A stretch of 14,350 nt of DNA from Magnetococcales bacterium (GTDB lineage: Bacteria; Pseudomonadota; Magnetococcia; Magnetococcales; Magnetaquicoccaceae). Location: positions 28,280-42,629 of the forward strand of contig JADGCE010000007.1 in the NCBI GenBank assembly GCA_015229095.1, written 5' to 3'. Below, piece by piece: positions 1-7,100 of this stretch (its first letter is position 1; every line of letters begins with the position of its first letter). The position numbers and the translations under genes were made by a program. The notes below the pieces were generated by a model. It was not told where the DNA came from, ran no database searches, and saw only the letters and a list, made by a program, of their open reading frames with translations.

Positions 1-48
1 CGCCAGGAGGGCCGCCAGGAGGGCCGCCAGGAGGGCCGCCAGGAGGGT
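1..48 (+). repeat. 12-base tandem repeat (RQEG-coding), 4 copies, truncated by window start
   Basis: The unit CGCCAGGAGGGC occurs three times without change (1-12, 13-24, 25-36). A fourth copy (37-48) differs only in its last base, GGT for GGC. Each unit encodes Arg-Gln-Glu-Gly, so the array lengthens a charged linker in frame. The array begins at base 1, so more copies probably lie upstream. Near-perfect identity suggests recent slippage. Confidence 0.9.
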
Positions 49-222
49 GAGCAGATTGGCGAGGCCAAAATCCTGACGCGCCTGTTGCAACGCCGTTTTG
101 GCGAGCTGCCCGCATGGGCCAGCGAAAAGATTGCCAAGGCCGACCTTCCGGCTCTGGAGGCGTGGAGTCTGCGGGTGTTGGATGCCCCGACGATGGAGAG
201 CGTTCTGGCGGACCCGTCGTGA
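1..222 (+). CDS. Rpn-family nuclease/transposase-like protein, C-terminal part (DUF4351), 5' end outside window
   Basis: Frame 1 is open from the first base to a TGA at 220-222, giving 73 residues of a protein whose start lies upstream. The part seen starts with four RQEG repeats and continues as GEQIGEAKILTRLLQRRFGELPAWA..., ending ...MESVLADPS. The segment with LLQRRFG-LP-W and the following ALEAW---VLDA pattern matches my memory of DUF4351, the small C-terminal domain found on many PD-(D/E)XK (Rpn/YhgA-like, 'recombination-promoting nuclease/putative transposase') proteins. The RQEG run is a charged linker typical of that group. The nuclease domain itself is not in the window, so activity cannot be judged. 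Such genes are usually present in many copies in the genomes that carry them. The family call is by recognition only. Confidence 0.7.
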   Translation, partial: RQEGRQEGRQEGRQEGEQIGEAKILTRLLQRRFGELPAWASEKIAKADLPALEAWSLRVLDAPTMESVLADPS

Positions 223-238
223 TGGGGTGTGGTGCGGT

Positions 239-265
239 GCGGCGTTCCGCTCTTCCTTTTTTCTC
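239..265 (+). terminator. Weak stem-loop with T-rich tail after the Rpn-like gene
   Basis: GCGG (239-242) can pair with CCGC (247-250) across a CGTT loop, followed by a T-rich stretch at 251-265. A 4-bp stem is short for an intrinsic terminator. It is listed because it sits 17 bases after the stop codon and before the next gene. Confidence 0.3.
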
Positions 266-284
266 TGCGGAGCACAGGGCCATC

Positions 285-1193
285 ATGGGTAGATTGGGAT
301 GGGTGCTGATGCTGGCGTTCTGGTTGCCTTGCGCGGCGGCGGAAGCCAGCTATTTTGGTGAATTGCTGGCCAAGGTCAAACATGGCAACGAGCAAACCCT
401 GGAAGAGTTGCTGGAAAAGGCCAAAAAGGGGGATGTCTTGATCCAGTCGGCCCTGGGTATCATGTATCGGGCCGGGGATGGGGTGCCCCAGGATTACAAG
501 GAGGCCCTGCACTGGTTGCGGCAGGCGGCCGACCAGCGGGATGCCCCGGCCCAGGCCGCACTGGGTGCCATGTATGCCCGTGGCGAAGGGGTGTTGCAGG
601 ATTATCGGGAGTCTGTCTATTGGTTGAACCAGGCTGCCCAGCAGGGCAATGCCGAGGCGCAGTCGGACCTGGGGACCGCCTATGCCCGTGGCCAGGGGGT
701 GGCGCAAAATCCGCAGGAGGCGGTCGCCTGGTATCAAAAGGCCGCCGAGCAGGGGCATGGGGGGGCGCAATTCAAGCTGGGCTTCATGTATGAGCAGGGC
801 ACCGGGTTGCAAAAGGATTACAAACGGGCGGTCTATTGGTATCAACGGGCCGCCGATCTGGGCAACAGCGATGCCCAGCTCAATCTGGGTCTGCTGACGG
901 CCAAAGGTTTTGGCGTCGCCCACAATCCGGAACAGGCCATGGCCTGGTTTTTCAAGGCCGCCGAGCAAAAAAACGGTCGAGCCATGTACAATATTGGCGT
1001 GAGCTATCAGGAGGGCTGGAATGTGCCGCGCAATCTGGTCAAGGCCCACCAATGGTTCAACCTGGCCTCCGCCCACGGCGACCCGGAGGGGAGGCGGCGG
1101 CTGGAACAGTTGACCAACCAACTGACTCCTGAAGAGGTGGCCGTGGCGCAACAAGAGGCCCTGAAATGGAGCAAAGCACACGCCGAACCGTGA
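285..1193 (+). CDS. Secreted Sel1-like repeat (SLR/TPR-like) protein
   Basis: The ATG at 285 is chosen because it begins a clear signal peptide, MGRLGWVLMLAFWLPCAAA, with likely cleavage near residues 19-21. The reading frame is open further upstream, but those codons do not look like protein. The mature part has six consecutive 36-residue Sel1 repeats at about residues 51-266. They show the family pattern A-A---LG-MY--G-GV--D---A--W---AA-QG, for example AQAALGAMYARGEGV and AQFKLGFMYEQGTGL. A charged helical tail (LTPEEVAVAQQEALKW) ends the 302-residue protein. Sel1 repeats form alpha-alpha solenoids that bind other proteins; many bacterial members act in the periplasm. No catalytic motif is visible and the partner is unknown. 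The gene lies 62 bases after the Rpn-like gene and is separated from nusA by terminators, so it is probably its own unit. Confidence 0.88.
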   Translation: MGRLGWVLMLAFWLPCAAAEASYFGELLAKVKHGNEQTLEELLEKAKKGDVLIQSALGIMYRAGDGVPQDYKEALHWLRQAADQRDAPAQAALGAMYARGEGVLQDYRESVYWLNQAAQQGNAEAQSDLGTAYARGQGVAQNPQEAVAWYQKAAEQGHGGAQFKLGFMYEQGTGLQKDYKRAVYWYQRAADLGNSDAQLNLGLLTAKGFGVAHNPEQAMAWFFKAAEQKNGRAMYNIGVSYQEGWNVPRNLVKAHQWFNLASAHGDPEGRRRLEQLTNQLTPEEVAVAQQEALKWSKAHAEP

Positions 1194-1232
1194 AGAAAAC
1201 CCTCCTCTCTTCGGGGCGCACAAAACCGTCAG

Positions 1233-1261
1233 AGCCCGGAAAGCCTTTTTTTGGGCTTTTT
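1233..1261 (+). terminator. Possible intrinsic terminator of the Sel1-repeat gene
   Basis: AGCCC (1233-1237) can pair with GGGCT (1253-1257), or AAGCC (1241-1245) with GGCTT (1254-1258). Both alternatives run straight into T's through 1261. The stems are only 5 bp and the two forms compete, so this is a modest terminator 40 bases after the stop codon. Confidence 0.45.
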
Positions 1262-1282
1262 GGCGGGATGCGCTGGATTTCC

Positions 1283-1311
1283 TTGGCATCGGCGGGATTT
1301 TGTTTTACAGT
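1283..1311 (+). promoter_or_regulatory. Sigma70-like promoter upstream of nusA
   Basis: TTGGCA (1283-1288, 5 of 6 to TTGACA) and TACAGT (1306-1311, 4 of 6 to TATAAT) are separated by exactly 17 bases. The spacer and -10 area are locally AT-rich in an otherwise GC-rich region. Transcription would begin near 1317-1319. It is the best promoter-like site I found in the window, and it precedes both the structured segment 1317-1422 and nusA. It was called by motif only. Confidence 0.5.
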
Positions 1312-1316
1312 GTGTG

Positions 1317-1422
1317 GCAGATGGGTCGCTCCTCTGCCCCACCCTTGCGGGGACGGGGTGGCCCGTTGGGGTATGACTGACCTGTGTTGCAGAGACAAAG
1401 TCGGCTAGGCCGGCTTTTTTTT
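1317..1422 (+). ncRNA. Candidate small RNA or attenuated leader upstream of nusA
   Basis: The segment runs from the predicted start of the 1283-1311 promoter to the end of a strong terminator, about 105 bases. Visible pairings are CTCTGC (1332-1337) with GCAGAG (1389-1394), enclosing CCACCC (1339-1344) with GGGTGG (1356-1361). The same TCTGCC segment (1333-1338) can instead pair with GGCAGA (1316-1321), so two folds exclude each other, although the predicted RNA start falls at the edge of that upstream arm. I see no tRNA T-loop, no 4.5S SRP core and no plausible short protein. It could be an independent sRNA, a leader controlling entry into the nusA operon, or meaningless GC-rich pairing. Confidence 0.3.
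1398..1422 (+). terminator. Strong intrinsic terminator between promoter and nusA
   Basis: AAGTCGGC (1398-1405) pairs with GCCGGCTT (1409-1416), an 8-bp stem with one G-U pair and a TAG loop. It is followed by an uninterrupted T-run at 1415-1422. It is the most canonical Rho-independent terminator in the window. It lies downstream of the only good promoter and 147 bases upstream of nusA, so it either ends a small RNA or acts as an attenuator. The opposite strand would have only three T's, so it works in the + direction. Confidence 0.75.
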
Positions 1423-1569
1423 ATCCAGGAGTCAGTGCTCCGGGGGCGTCTGCGCCAGCGCGTGGACGCGCGGCAGCTGCGGGCCCCTCTGTTGCGATCG
1501 TGGGGACCCGGATGCTCTTCCCCCGGTCTCTTGAATCAACCCATCATTCATCCAAGGAAGTCGTCATTC
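1423..1569 (+). other. GC-rich nusA leader with nested inverted repeats, no gene
   Basis: There is no convincing reading frame. GCGCG (1458-1462) pairs with CGCGC (1467-1471) across a TGGA loop. An outer GGGGC (1443-1447) can pair with GCCCC (1483-1487). The last 40 bases are unstructured and AT-richer, leaving the nusA ribosome binding site open. I found no second convincing promoter after the 1422 terminator, so nusA expression probably depends on read-through or on a promoter I cannot recognise. Confidence 0.4.
1554..1560 (+). promoter_or_regulatory. Ribosome binding site of nusA
   Basis: AAGGAAG lies 9 bases before the ATG at 1570. It supports that ATG over upstream in-frame starts, which would add a non-homologous arginine-rich extension. 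Confidence 0.75.
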
Positions 1570-3087
1570 ATGTCTGTTGAGATTGTGCAGATCGCGGAAC
1601 AACTGGCCCGGGAGCGGGGCATCAAGCGTGAGGTGGTCATCGAGGCGATGGAGACAGCCATCCAGACCGCTTCCCGCAAAAAATATGGCGCCCACAAAAA
1701 CATTCAAGTCAAATTTGAATATAAAACCGGGGGTTTTGTCATCGACCAGTTGCGGGAGGTGGTCGCCTCTGACGAGGATGAAATCTACGAAGGGGAGGAT
1801 ACCCATATTCTCCTGGATGCCGCCCTGCGCCTGAATCCGGCGGCCAAGGTGGGAGATCTCATTGCCGAACGGTTGCCCCCCATCGAGTTCGGGCGCATCG
1901 CCGCCCAGACCGCCAAGCAGGTGATCGTCCAAAAGGTGCGGGAAGCCGAGCGCAACAGCGTCTATATGGAATATTTTGACCGGCAGGGACAGTTGATCAA
2001 CGGTCTGGTCAAACGGGTGGAACGGAACAATGTGCATGTGGATCTGGGGCGGGCCGCCGCCTTTCTGCCCCACGAGCAGCAGTTGCCCCGGGAGCACTAT
2101 CGTCCCGGTGACCGGATTCGCGCCTATATCTACGAGGTGCGGGACTCCCCCCGTGGCCCCCAGGTGATCCTCTCCCGCACCGATCCCCGCATGGTGCCGC
2201 GTCTGTTCGAGATGGAGGTGCCGGAAATTTATGACGGCATCGTCGAAATCAAGGCGGTGGCGCGGGATCCGGGCTTCCGCAGCAAAATCGCCGTCTATTC
2301 CAACGATTCCCATGTGGATCCGGTGGGGGCCTGCGTGGGTGTGCGCGGCTCCCGCGTCCAGGGCGTGGTGACGGAGTTGCAGGGAGAGCGCATCGATATC
2401 ATCGAATGGTCGTCGGATCCGGCGGTCTTCGTCTGCAACGCCCTGGCCCCCGCCGAGGTGGCCAAAGTGGTGGTGGATGAGGAGGACAAGGCCATCAAGG
2501 TGATCGTGGGAACAGACCAGCTCTCCCTGGCGATCGGTCGCCGGGGCCAGAATGTCCGTCTGGCCAGCGAGTTGACCGGTTGGCGGATCGACATTGTCAC
2601 CGAACAGGCCGACCAGGCCGTCCGCGAACAGGAGTTTGAGGGGCTGACCAAAAACTTCATGCAGTGGCTGGATATCGATCAGGATGTGGCCAGCGCCCTG
2701 GCGCAGGAGGGCTTTACCGCCATGGAGGAGATCGCCTATGTCCCTCTGGAGGAGTTGGCGGGTATCGACGGGTTTGACGAAGAGATTGCCCATGAGCTGC
2801 GCAACCGGGCCAGAAATCATCTGATGACCCTGGCCATGGAAAAAGAGTCCGCCAAGCCGACGGTGCCTGTCGATGCCAAGCTGGCCCAACTGTCGGGGCT
2901 CTCCCAGGAGATGGCAGAGCAGTTGTCGGCCAAGGGGGTGCTCTCCCTGGATGATCTGGCCGACCTCTCCACCGATGAAGTGTTGGAATTTTTGGGGGAT
3001 TCCTTGACCCAGGAGACGGCCGGTGCGTTGATCCTGGCTGCTCGGCAAGCGGCGGGTTGGTTTGATGAAGTCGGGAAAAAACGCTAA
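1570..3087 (+). CDS. nusA: Transcription termination/antitermination factor NusA
   Basis: NusA binds RNA polymerase and nascent RNA, modulating pausing, intrinsic termination and rRNA antitermination. The 505-residue product has the full family layout. The N-terminal polymerase-binding domain spans residues 1-125 (start MSVEIVQIAEQLARERGIKR). An S1 domain lies at about 135-200 (GLVKRVERNNVHVDLGRAAAFLP). KH1 contains GACVGVRGSRVQ at 253-264, and KH2 contains AIGRRGQNVRLA at 321-332. Two C-terminal helix-hairpin-helix repeats lie at about 365-415 and 435-490. Two such repeats are typical of proteobacteria, whereas many Gram-positive NusA proteins lack them. The start is fixed by AAGGAAG at 1554-1560. 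The 3' end overlaps the next gene by 23 bases, pointing to translational coupling. NusA can regulate its own operon in E. coli, which makes the terminator at 1398-1422 relevant. Confidence 0.97.
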   Translation: MSVEIVQIAEQLARERGIKREVVIEAMETAIQTASRKKYGAHKNIQVKFEYKTGGFVIDQLREVVASDEDEIYEGEDTHILLDAALRLNPAAKVGDLIAERLPPIEFGRIAAQTAKQVIVQKVREAERNSVYMEYFDRQGQLINGLVKRVERNNVHVDLGRAAAFLPHEQQLPREHYRPGDRIRAYIYEVRDSPRGPQVILSRTDPRMVPRLFEMEVPEIYDGIVEIKAVARDPGFRSKIAVYSNDSHVDPVGACVGVRGSRVQGVVTELQGERIDIIEWSSDPAVFVCNALAPAEVAKVVVDEEDKAIKVIVGTDQLSLAIGRRGQNVRLASELTGWRIDIVTEQADQAVREQEFEGLTKNFMQWLDIDQDVASALAQEGFTAMEEIAYVPLEELAGIDGFDEEIAHELRNRARNHLMTLAMEKESAKPTVPVDAKLAQLSGLSQEMAEQLSAKGVLSLDDLADLSTDEVLEFLGDSLTQETAGALILAARQAAGWFDEVGKKR

Positions 3088-3718
3088 ACGGCCTGCGGCA
3101 CCGAAGGCCCCCCCCCAGGAGGATGGGGTGCGCTCCTGTGCCGTAACCCGCCAGCATCGCCCGAAAAAAGCCCTGTTGCGCTTTGTCCAGGATGCCCAGG
3201 GAGGCTGGACGGCGGATCTGAACGGACGGTTGCCGGGGCGTGGCCTCTATGTCGTGCCGACACCGGCCAACCTGCGCGCCCTGGCAAAACGGTGGGGCAT
3301 GCTGGGGGAGGTGGAGGGGCTGTTGCAGCGGGTTGGCAGTGGCTTGGTGGCCCGCTTTTTGGACGGGTTGGGGTTGGCCCGTCGTTCGGGCTCTCTGCGC
3401 CGTGGCCTGCGGGATGTGTCGGAGGCCGTGCAGGGCGGAGAGCGACCGATCCTGGTGCTGGCGGCGGATACCGCGATCCATACCCGGCAAAAGGTGGCCC
3501 AGTTGATCCACCGCTACACCCTGGAGGATGTGTGGGAGTTGCTGGACCGGGAGCAGCTCGGCCTGGCCTGCGGCAACAACGGACCGGTGGCCGTGCTGGC
3601 GGTGGTGGAGTTGGGCATGGCGGAGAGGATCCGAAGCGACGCCCTGCGGTGGCGGGATTTTTTCAGCATGGGAGGGGCCTCTCTCCCTTCCGGTTGTGCC
3701 GTTCCTCCTGTGCCGTGA
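3065..3718 (+). CDS. ylxR: YlxR (DUF448) RNA-binding protein fused to an L7Ae-like domain
   Basis: The 217-residue product combines two small RNA-binding folds that are separate genes (ylxR and ylxQ) in Bacillus. Residues about 22-95 are YlxR, with the hallmark RSCAVTRQHRPKKALLRFV and GRLPGRGLYV; in Gram-positives YlxR (RnpM) binds RNase P RNA. Residues about 100-190 resemble the L7Ae/eL8 family (GLGLARRSGSLRRGLRDV..., ILVLAADTA, then a Gly-rich strand), as in the fused alphaproteobacterial versions. The N-terminus is basic and Lys/Pro-rich. The ATG at 3065 is chosen over the adjacent TTG at 3062; either start lies inside nusA, overlapping it by 23-26 bases, with only weak Shine-Dalgarno sequence, which suggests coupling to nusA translation. 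The position between nusA and infB is the conserved one. The role is by family only. Confidence 0.88.
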   Translation: MKSGKNAKRPAAPKAPPQEDGVRSCAVTRQHRPKKALLRFVQDAQGGWTADLNGRLPGRGLYVVPTPANLRALAKRWGMLGEVEGLLQRVGSGLVARFLDGLGLARRSGSLRRGLRDVSEAVQGGERPILVLAADTAIHTRQKVAQLIHRYTLEDVWELLDREQLGLACGNNGPVAVLAVVELGMAERIRSDALRWRDFFSMGGASLPSGCAVPPVP

Positions 3719-3799
3719 CAGGAGGGCAGCAGTGTGGGTGGTCTGCCGATTGCCTCCCCGTGAGGCGGGGCAGGTTGCACCCTTTATAAAACCATCAAG
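3719..3799 (+). other. ylxR-infB spacer with nested inverted repeats
   Basis: CCCCG (3756-3760) pairs with CGGGG (3766-3770). GGCAG (3725-3729) can pair with CTGCC (3743-3747). No T-run follows, so these are not terminators. The spacer ends in an AT-rich stretch (TATAAA at 3785-3790) just before infB, which may keep the start region open. An effect on infB translation is possible but not shown. Confidence 0.3.
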
Positions 3800-3804
3800 T
3801 TGGC

Positions 3805-3810
3805 GGGGAA
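3805..3810 (+). promoter_or_regulatory. Ribosome binding site deciding the infB start
   Basis: GGGGAA lies 7 bases before the TTG at 3818 and inside the coding region if the upstream TTG at 3800 were used. The spacing favours 3818. The TTG at 3800 has no comparable purine run in front of it. Confidence 0.55.
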
Positions 3811-3817
3811 TGTTCTT

Positions 3818-6800
3818 TTGAGCGATATCAAGAAGGGCGAAGGCGAAGGCGATGACGAAGGCAAATTGCGACTGAGTGCGCCTCGTCGTATCGTACTCAA
3901 AAAGACGGTGGAAGGGGGCTCCATCCGGCAAAATTTTTCCCATGGGCGCAGCAAAAGCGTCGTGGTTGAGGTGCGCAAAAAACGGACCTTTGTCAAGGCC
4001 GGCGAAGAGTCTGTGACGGTGGCACAAAAAGGGGAGGCTTCCCCGGCGCCGACAGCGGAACAGGCGGATGTGCGTTCCGGTGGGGCGCGAAGTGCCGAGC
4101 ACAAGCAGATTTTGGCGCCCATCACCTCGGCAGAGCGGGCCCTGTTGCAGCAGCAGGCCCAGGAGGCCCAGCAGGTCCAGGAGGCCCGGCGGGCTGGCCA
4201 GGAGGAGGAAGGCGTGCGAGAGCCTGCGGTGGAGCACCCCCCGGTGGAACGGACGCCTTTGGAGCCTGTTGTTCCATCCCGGTCGGCCTCCTCCCCTCTC
4301 TCTGCCGCACCGCTGACCCCGGAAGCCCTGTTCCGGTCGGAGACGGCCAGCAAAAGCGAGGCGACTCCCCTGGAGTTGGCCGCTGCCCTGTTTGCCCCCG
4401 CACCGGCAAAACCGGCTGCCGGGGAACGGGTGGATGCGGGCGCGACGACAGCCGCCGGAGCGCCGGAGCGCACGGAACCGATTCCTGCCGTCTCCTCCGC
4501 AGAGCAGGAGCAGGAGAGTCGGGAACCCCAGCCTTCCCTGGTCGGGACGCCGCGTCCCACGGCATCGGCCCGTTCGATGGCCTCGGTCAAGAGTCTGGGC
4601 TTTGTGGCCCGGGGGGAGGGCAAGGAGGGCGCCCCCAAAGGGGGAAGCGGCAAGGGATTCACGGCGGCTCCACGGCGGGAGGAGGGAGCCGATGCGTTTC
4701 GACGGGATGGGGGGGCGGCGGGACGACGGACGGCTTCGCCCCCGCGCAGAGAAGAGGGGGCTTCCCGAAGCGGGGAGGGTGGGGTGATGCGCCGGGAGGG
4801 CGCAGCCGGGTCGTCGGGAGAGGGTCGCACAACGACCGCGCCGACTTCGACATCCTTCACCCGCCCATCGGCGCCACGCACGCCGGGTGCCACACGCAGT
4901 GCCCCTGCCTCCGCACCGCCGGCGGGACGCCGGCCTGAGAGGGCACCGGTTGTGGAGGAGCTCTCCGGGGATGGATTGGCTGCGGCCAAAAAGTTGACCC
5001 GTGCCCAACGGGAGGATGTGGCCCGCAAAAAAACCGATGCCCTGGTGACCAAACGGCTGTCGCAGCTGGATGAAATGCGTCGGCAAAAGCAGGAGGTGGA
5101 TGAAAAGCGCAAGCTGGACAGCGTGGTTCCGGCACCCGCCCGGGTGGTCTTCAAGACGGGCAAGCTCAAACACAAGGGCAAGGCCATCATTGAGGAGGAG
5201 GAGAAGCAGATCCCCATGCGGCGTGGCCGCGGCTCCGGGAAGAACAAGTTTACCAAACGGGAGGAGTCGCAGACCCTGGGCCCCGTGATCCGGGAGGTGA
5301 CGGTTCCAGACCTGATCACGGTGGGAGAGTTGGCCAGCCGCATGGCGGTCAAATCGTCCGAGGTGATCAAGCGTCTCATGGCGCAGGGAATGATGGTGAC
5401 CATCAACCAGATTCTCGACCAGGATACGGCGGTGCTGGTGGTCGAGGAGATGGGGCACAGGGCCAAGCAGGTCTCCGAGGCGGCGGCCATCGATGCGGAG
5501 TTGGCGGATGTGGCCAGCCAGGCCGATGCCCTCAAGTTGCGCTCTCCGGTGGTGACGGTCATGGGACATGTGGACCATGGCAAAACCTCGCTGTTGGATG
5601 CCATCCGCAAATCGGATGTCGCTTCCCGGGAGTTTGGCGGTATCACCCAACATATCGGCGCCTATCAGGTTTCCATGGCCAATGGGGCCAGCATCACCTT
5701 TCTGGACACCCCGGGCCATGCGGCCTTTACCGCCATGCGGGCCCGTGGCGCCCATGTGACGGATATTGTGGTTCTGGTGGTGGCGGCGGACGATGGGGTG
5801 ATGCCACAAACCATCGAGGCCATCAACCATGCCAAGGATGCCCGTGTGCCCATTGTGGTCGCCATCAACAAGATCGACAAGCAGGGGATCAACGTGGATC
5901 GGGTGACCCAGCAACTGGCGGATCAGGGGCTGGTGCCGGAGGAGTGGGGCGGTGAGACCATCTTTGTCAAGGTGTCGGCCCATACGGGCCAGGGTATCGA
6001 ATCCCTGGAGGAGATGATCCTGCTGCAATCCGAGGTGTTGAATTTGCAGGCGGATGTCAACCAGCGGGCGCGGGGGGCCATTGTCGAGGCCAAACTGGAC
6101 AAAGGGCGCGGACCGGTGGCCACCTGTCTGGTGCAGAATGGCACATTGCGGGTGGGCGACATTTTTGTGGCCGGTATGGAGTGGGGCAAAATCCGCAACC
6201 TGATCGATGACAAGGGGCGCAACGTCACCGAGGCGCTGCCTTCCATGCCGGTGGAAATTATCGGTTTTTCCGGGATTCCTGAAGCGGGGGATGAGCTGAT
6301 CACCGTGCCGGACGAGCGGCGTGCCAAAGAGATTGCGGCGTTTCGCATGCGCAAGTCCAGGGAGCAGGGGCAGGCCAAACATACACCACAGATGGATGAT
6401 ATCTTCGACCAGATCCAGAAGGCGGATCTGGACGAGGTGCGGGTTATCATCAAAGGCGATGTGCGGGGTTCCGTGGAAGCGGTGGCCGAATCCCTGGGCA
6501 AGATTGTCCATGCCGCAGTCCGGGTCAATGTGATCCATCTGGGGGTGGGTGGGATCAACGAATCCGATGTCATGCTGGCCTCCGCCTCCGATGCCATCAT
6601 CGTCGGCTTCAACGTGCGGGCAGATGCCAAATCCCGGGAGCTGGCCAAGCGGGAAAAGGTTGACATGCGTTTTTATACCGTCATCTATGACCTGATGGAT
6701 GAGATTACCCAGGCGTTGGAGGGCAAGTTGAAGCCCCTGGTCGAAGAGACCGTGGTGGGGCGGGCCAAGGTGCGGGAGTTGTTCCGCATCTCCAAAATCG

Positions 6801-7048
6801 GCCTGGTGGCGGGTTGCATCATGATGGAGGGTATCATCCAGCGCAAATCCAAGGTGCGTCTGTTGCGGGGCAATGTTACCCTCTATACGGGAGATATCCA
6901 GGCACTGAAACGCTTCAAGGATGATGCCAAGGAGGTGCGCGAGGGGATGGAGTGCGGTATTTGCCTGGACAAATTCAGCGATATCAAACCCGATGATATC
7001 ATCGAGGCGTTCACCCTGCAGGAGGTGCGGCAGACGATTGCCCGTTGA
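3818..7048 (+). CDS. infB: Translation initiation factor IF-2
   Basis: IF-2 is the GTPase that brings initiator fMet-tRNA to the 30S subunit and promotes subunit joining. From the TTG at 3818 the product is 1076 residues, well above the 890 of E. coli. The N-terminus (LSAPRRIVLKKTVEGGSIRQ...) is the IF-2-associated segment. Residues about 60-470 are a low-complexity Ala/Pro/Glu/Arg linker with a Gln-rich stretch and repeated RREEGA motifs. IF2_N follows at about 493-545. The G domain has GHVDHGKT (583-590), GGITQHIGAY, DTPGH (630-634), NKID (684-687) and a VSAHTGQG G5 loop; the fMet-tRNA-binding C-terminal domains are complete. No in-frame ATG exists until about residue 255, so a non-ATG start is required. 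TTG 3818 fits GGGGAA at 3805-3810; TTG 3800 would add six residues. Function is certain, the exact start less so. Confidence 0.96.
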   Translation: MSDIKKGEGEGDDEGKLRLSAPRRIVLKKTVEGGSIRQNFSHGRSKSVVVEVRKKRTFVKAGEESVTVAQKGEASPAPTAEQADVRSGGARSAEHKQILAPITSAERALLQQQAQEAQQVQEARRAGQEEEGVREPAVEHPPVERTPLEPVVPSRSASSPLSAAPLTPEALFRSETASKSEATPLELAAALFAPAPAKPAAGERVDAGATTAAGAPERTEPIPAVSSAEQEQESREPQPSLVGTPRPTASARSMASVKSLGFVARGEGKEGAPKGGSGKGFTAAPRREEGADAFRRDGGAAGRRTASPPRREEGASRSGEGGVMRREGAAGSSGEGRTTTAPTSTSFTRPSAPRTPGATRSAPASAPPAGRRPERAPVVEELSGDGLAAAKKLTRAQREDVARKKTDALVTKRLSQLDEMRRQKQEVDEKRKLDSVVPAPARVVFKTGKLKHKGKAIIEEEEKQIPMRRGRGSGKNKFTKREESQTLGPVIREVTVPDLITVGELASRMAVKSSEVIKRLMAQGMMVTINQILDQDTAVLVVEEMGHRAKQVSEAAAIDAELADVASQADALKLRSPVVTVMGHVDHGKTSLLDAIRKSDVASREFGGITQHIGAYQVSMANGASITFLDTPGHAAFTAMRARGAHVTDIVVLVVAADDGVMPQTIEAINHAKDARVPIVVAINKIDKQGINVDRVTQQLADQGLVPEEWGGETIFVKVSAHTGQGIESLEEMILLQSEVLNLQADVNQRARGAIVEAKLDKGRGPVATCLVQNGTLRVGDIFVAGMEWGKIRNLIDDKGRNVTEALPSMPVEIIGFSGIPEAGDELITVPDERRAKEIAAFRMRKSREQGQAKHTPQMDDIFDQIQKADLDEVRVIIKGDVRGSVEAVAESLGKIVHAAVRVNVIHLGVGGINESDVMLASASDAIIVGFNVRADAKSRELAKREKVDMRFYTVIYDLMDEITQALEGKLKPLVEETVVGRAKVRELFRISKIGLVAGCIMMEGIIQRKSKVRLLRGNVTLYTGDIQALKRFKDDAKEVREGMECGICLDKFSDIKPDDIIEAFTLQEVRQTIAR

Positions 7049-7100
7049 TGATCGACGGGATTTCGGTGCCCCACCCCCGCCGGAGGTGCGGCTGCTGGTT

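Noticed and set aside
1..48. CRISPR-like array
   Set aside because: The 12-base units are contiguous, have no spacers and are in frame within a coding region.
1166..1408. Small plus-strand frame of 80 codons in the pre-nusA gap, as a possible gene or rimP remnant
   Set aside because: It starts inside the Sel1 gene, crosses the predicted terminator and promoter, has no ribosome binding site and shows no RimP-like sequence.
1317..1422. tRNA, 4.5S SRP RNA or 6S RNA in front of nusA
   Set aside because: There is no T-loop GGTTCGA, no 7-bp acceptor stem and no SRP GGAAGNAGC core, and it is too short for 6S. Only an unnamed candidate RNA can be supported.
3783..3792. TATAAA before infB as a promoter -10
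   Set aside because: No acceptable -35 lies 16-18 bases upstream (the position reads as GC-rich hairpin sequence); infB is more likely transcribed from nusA.
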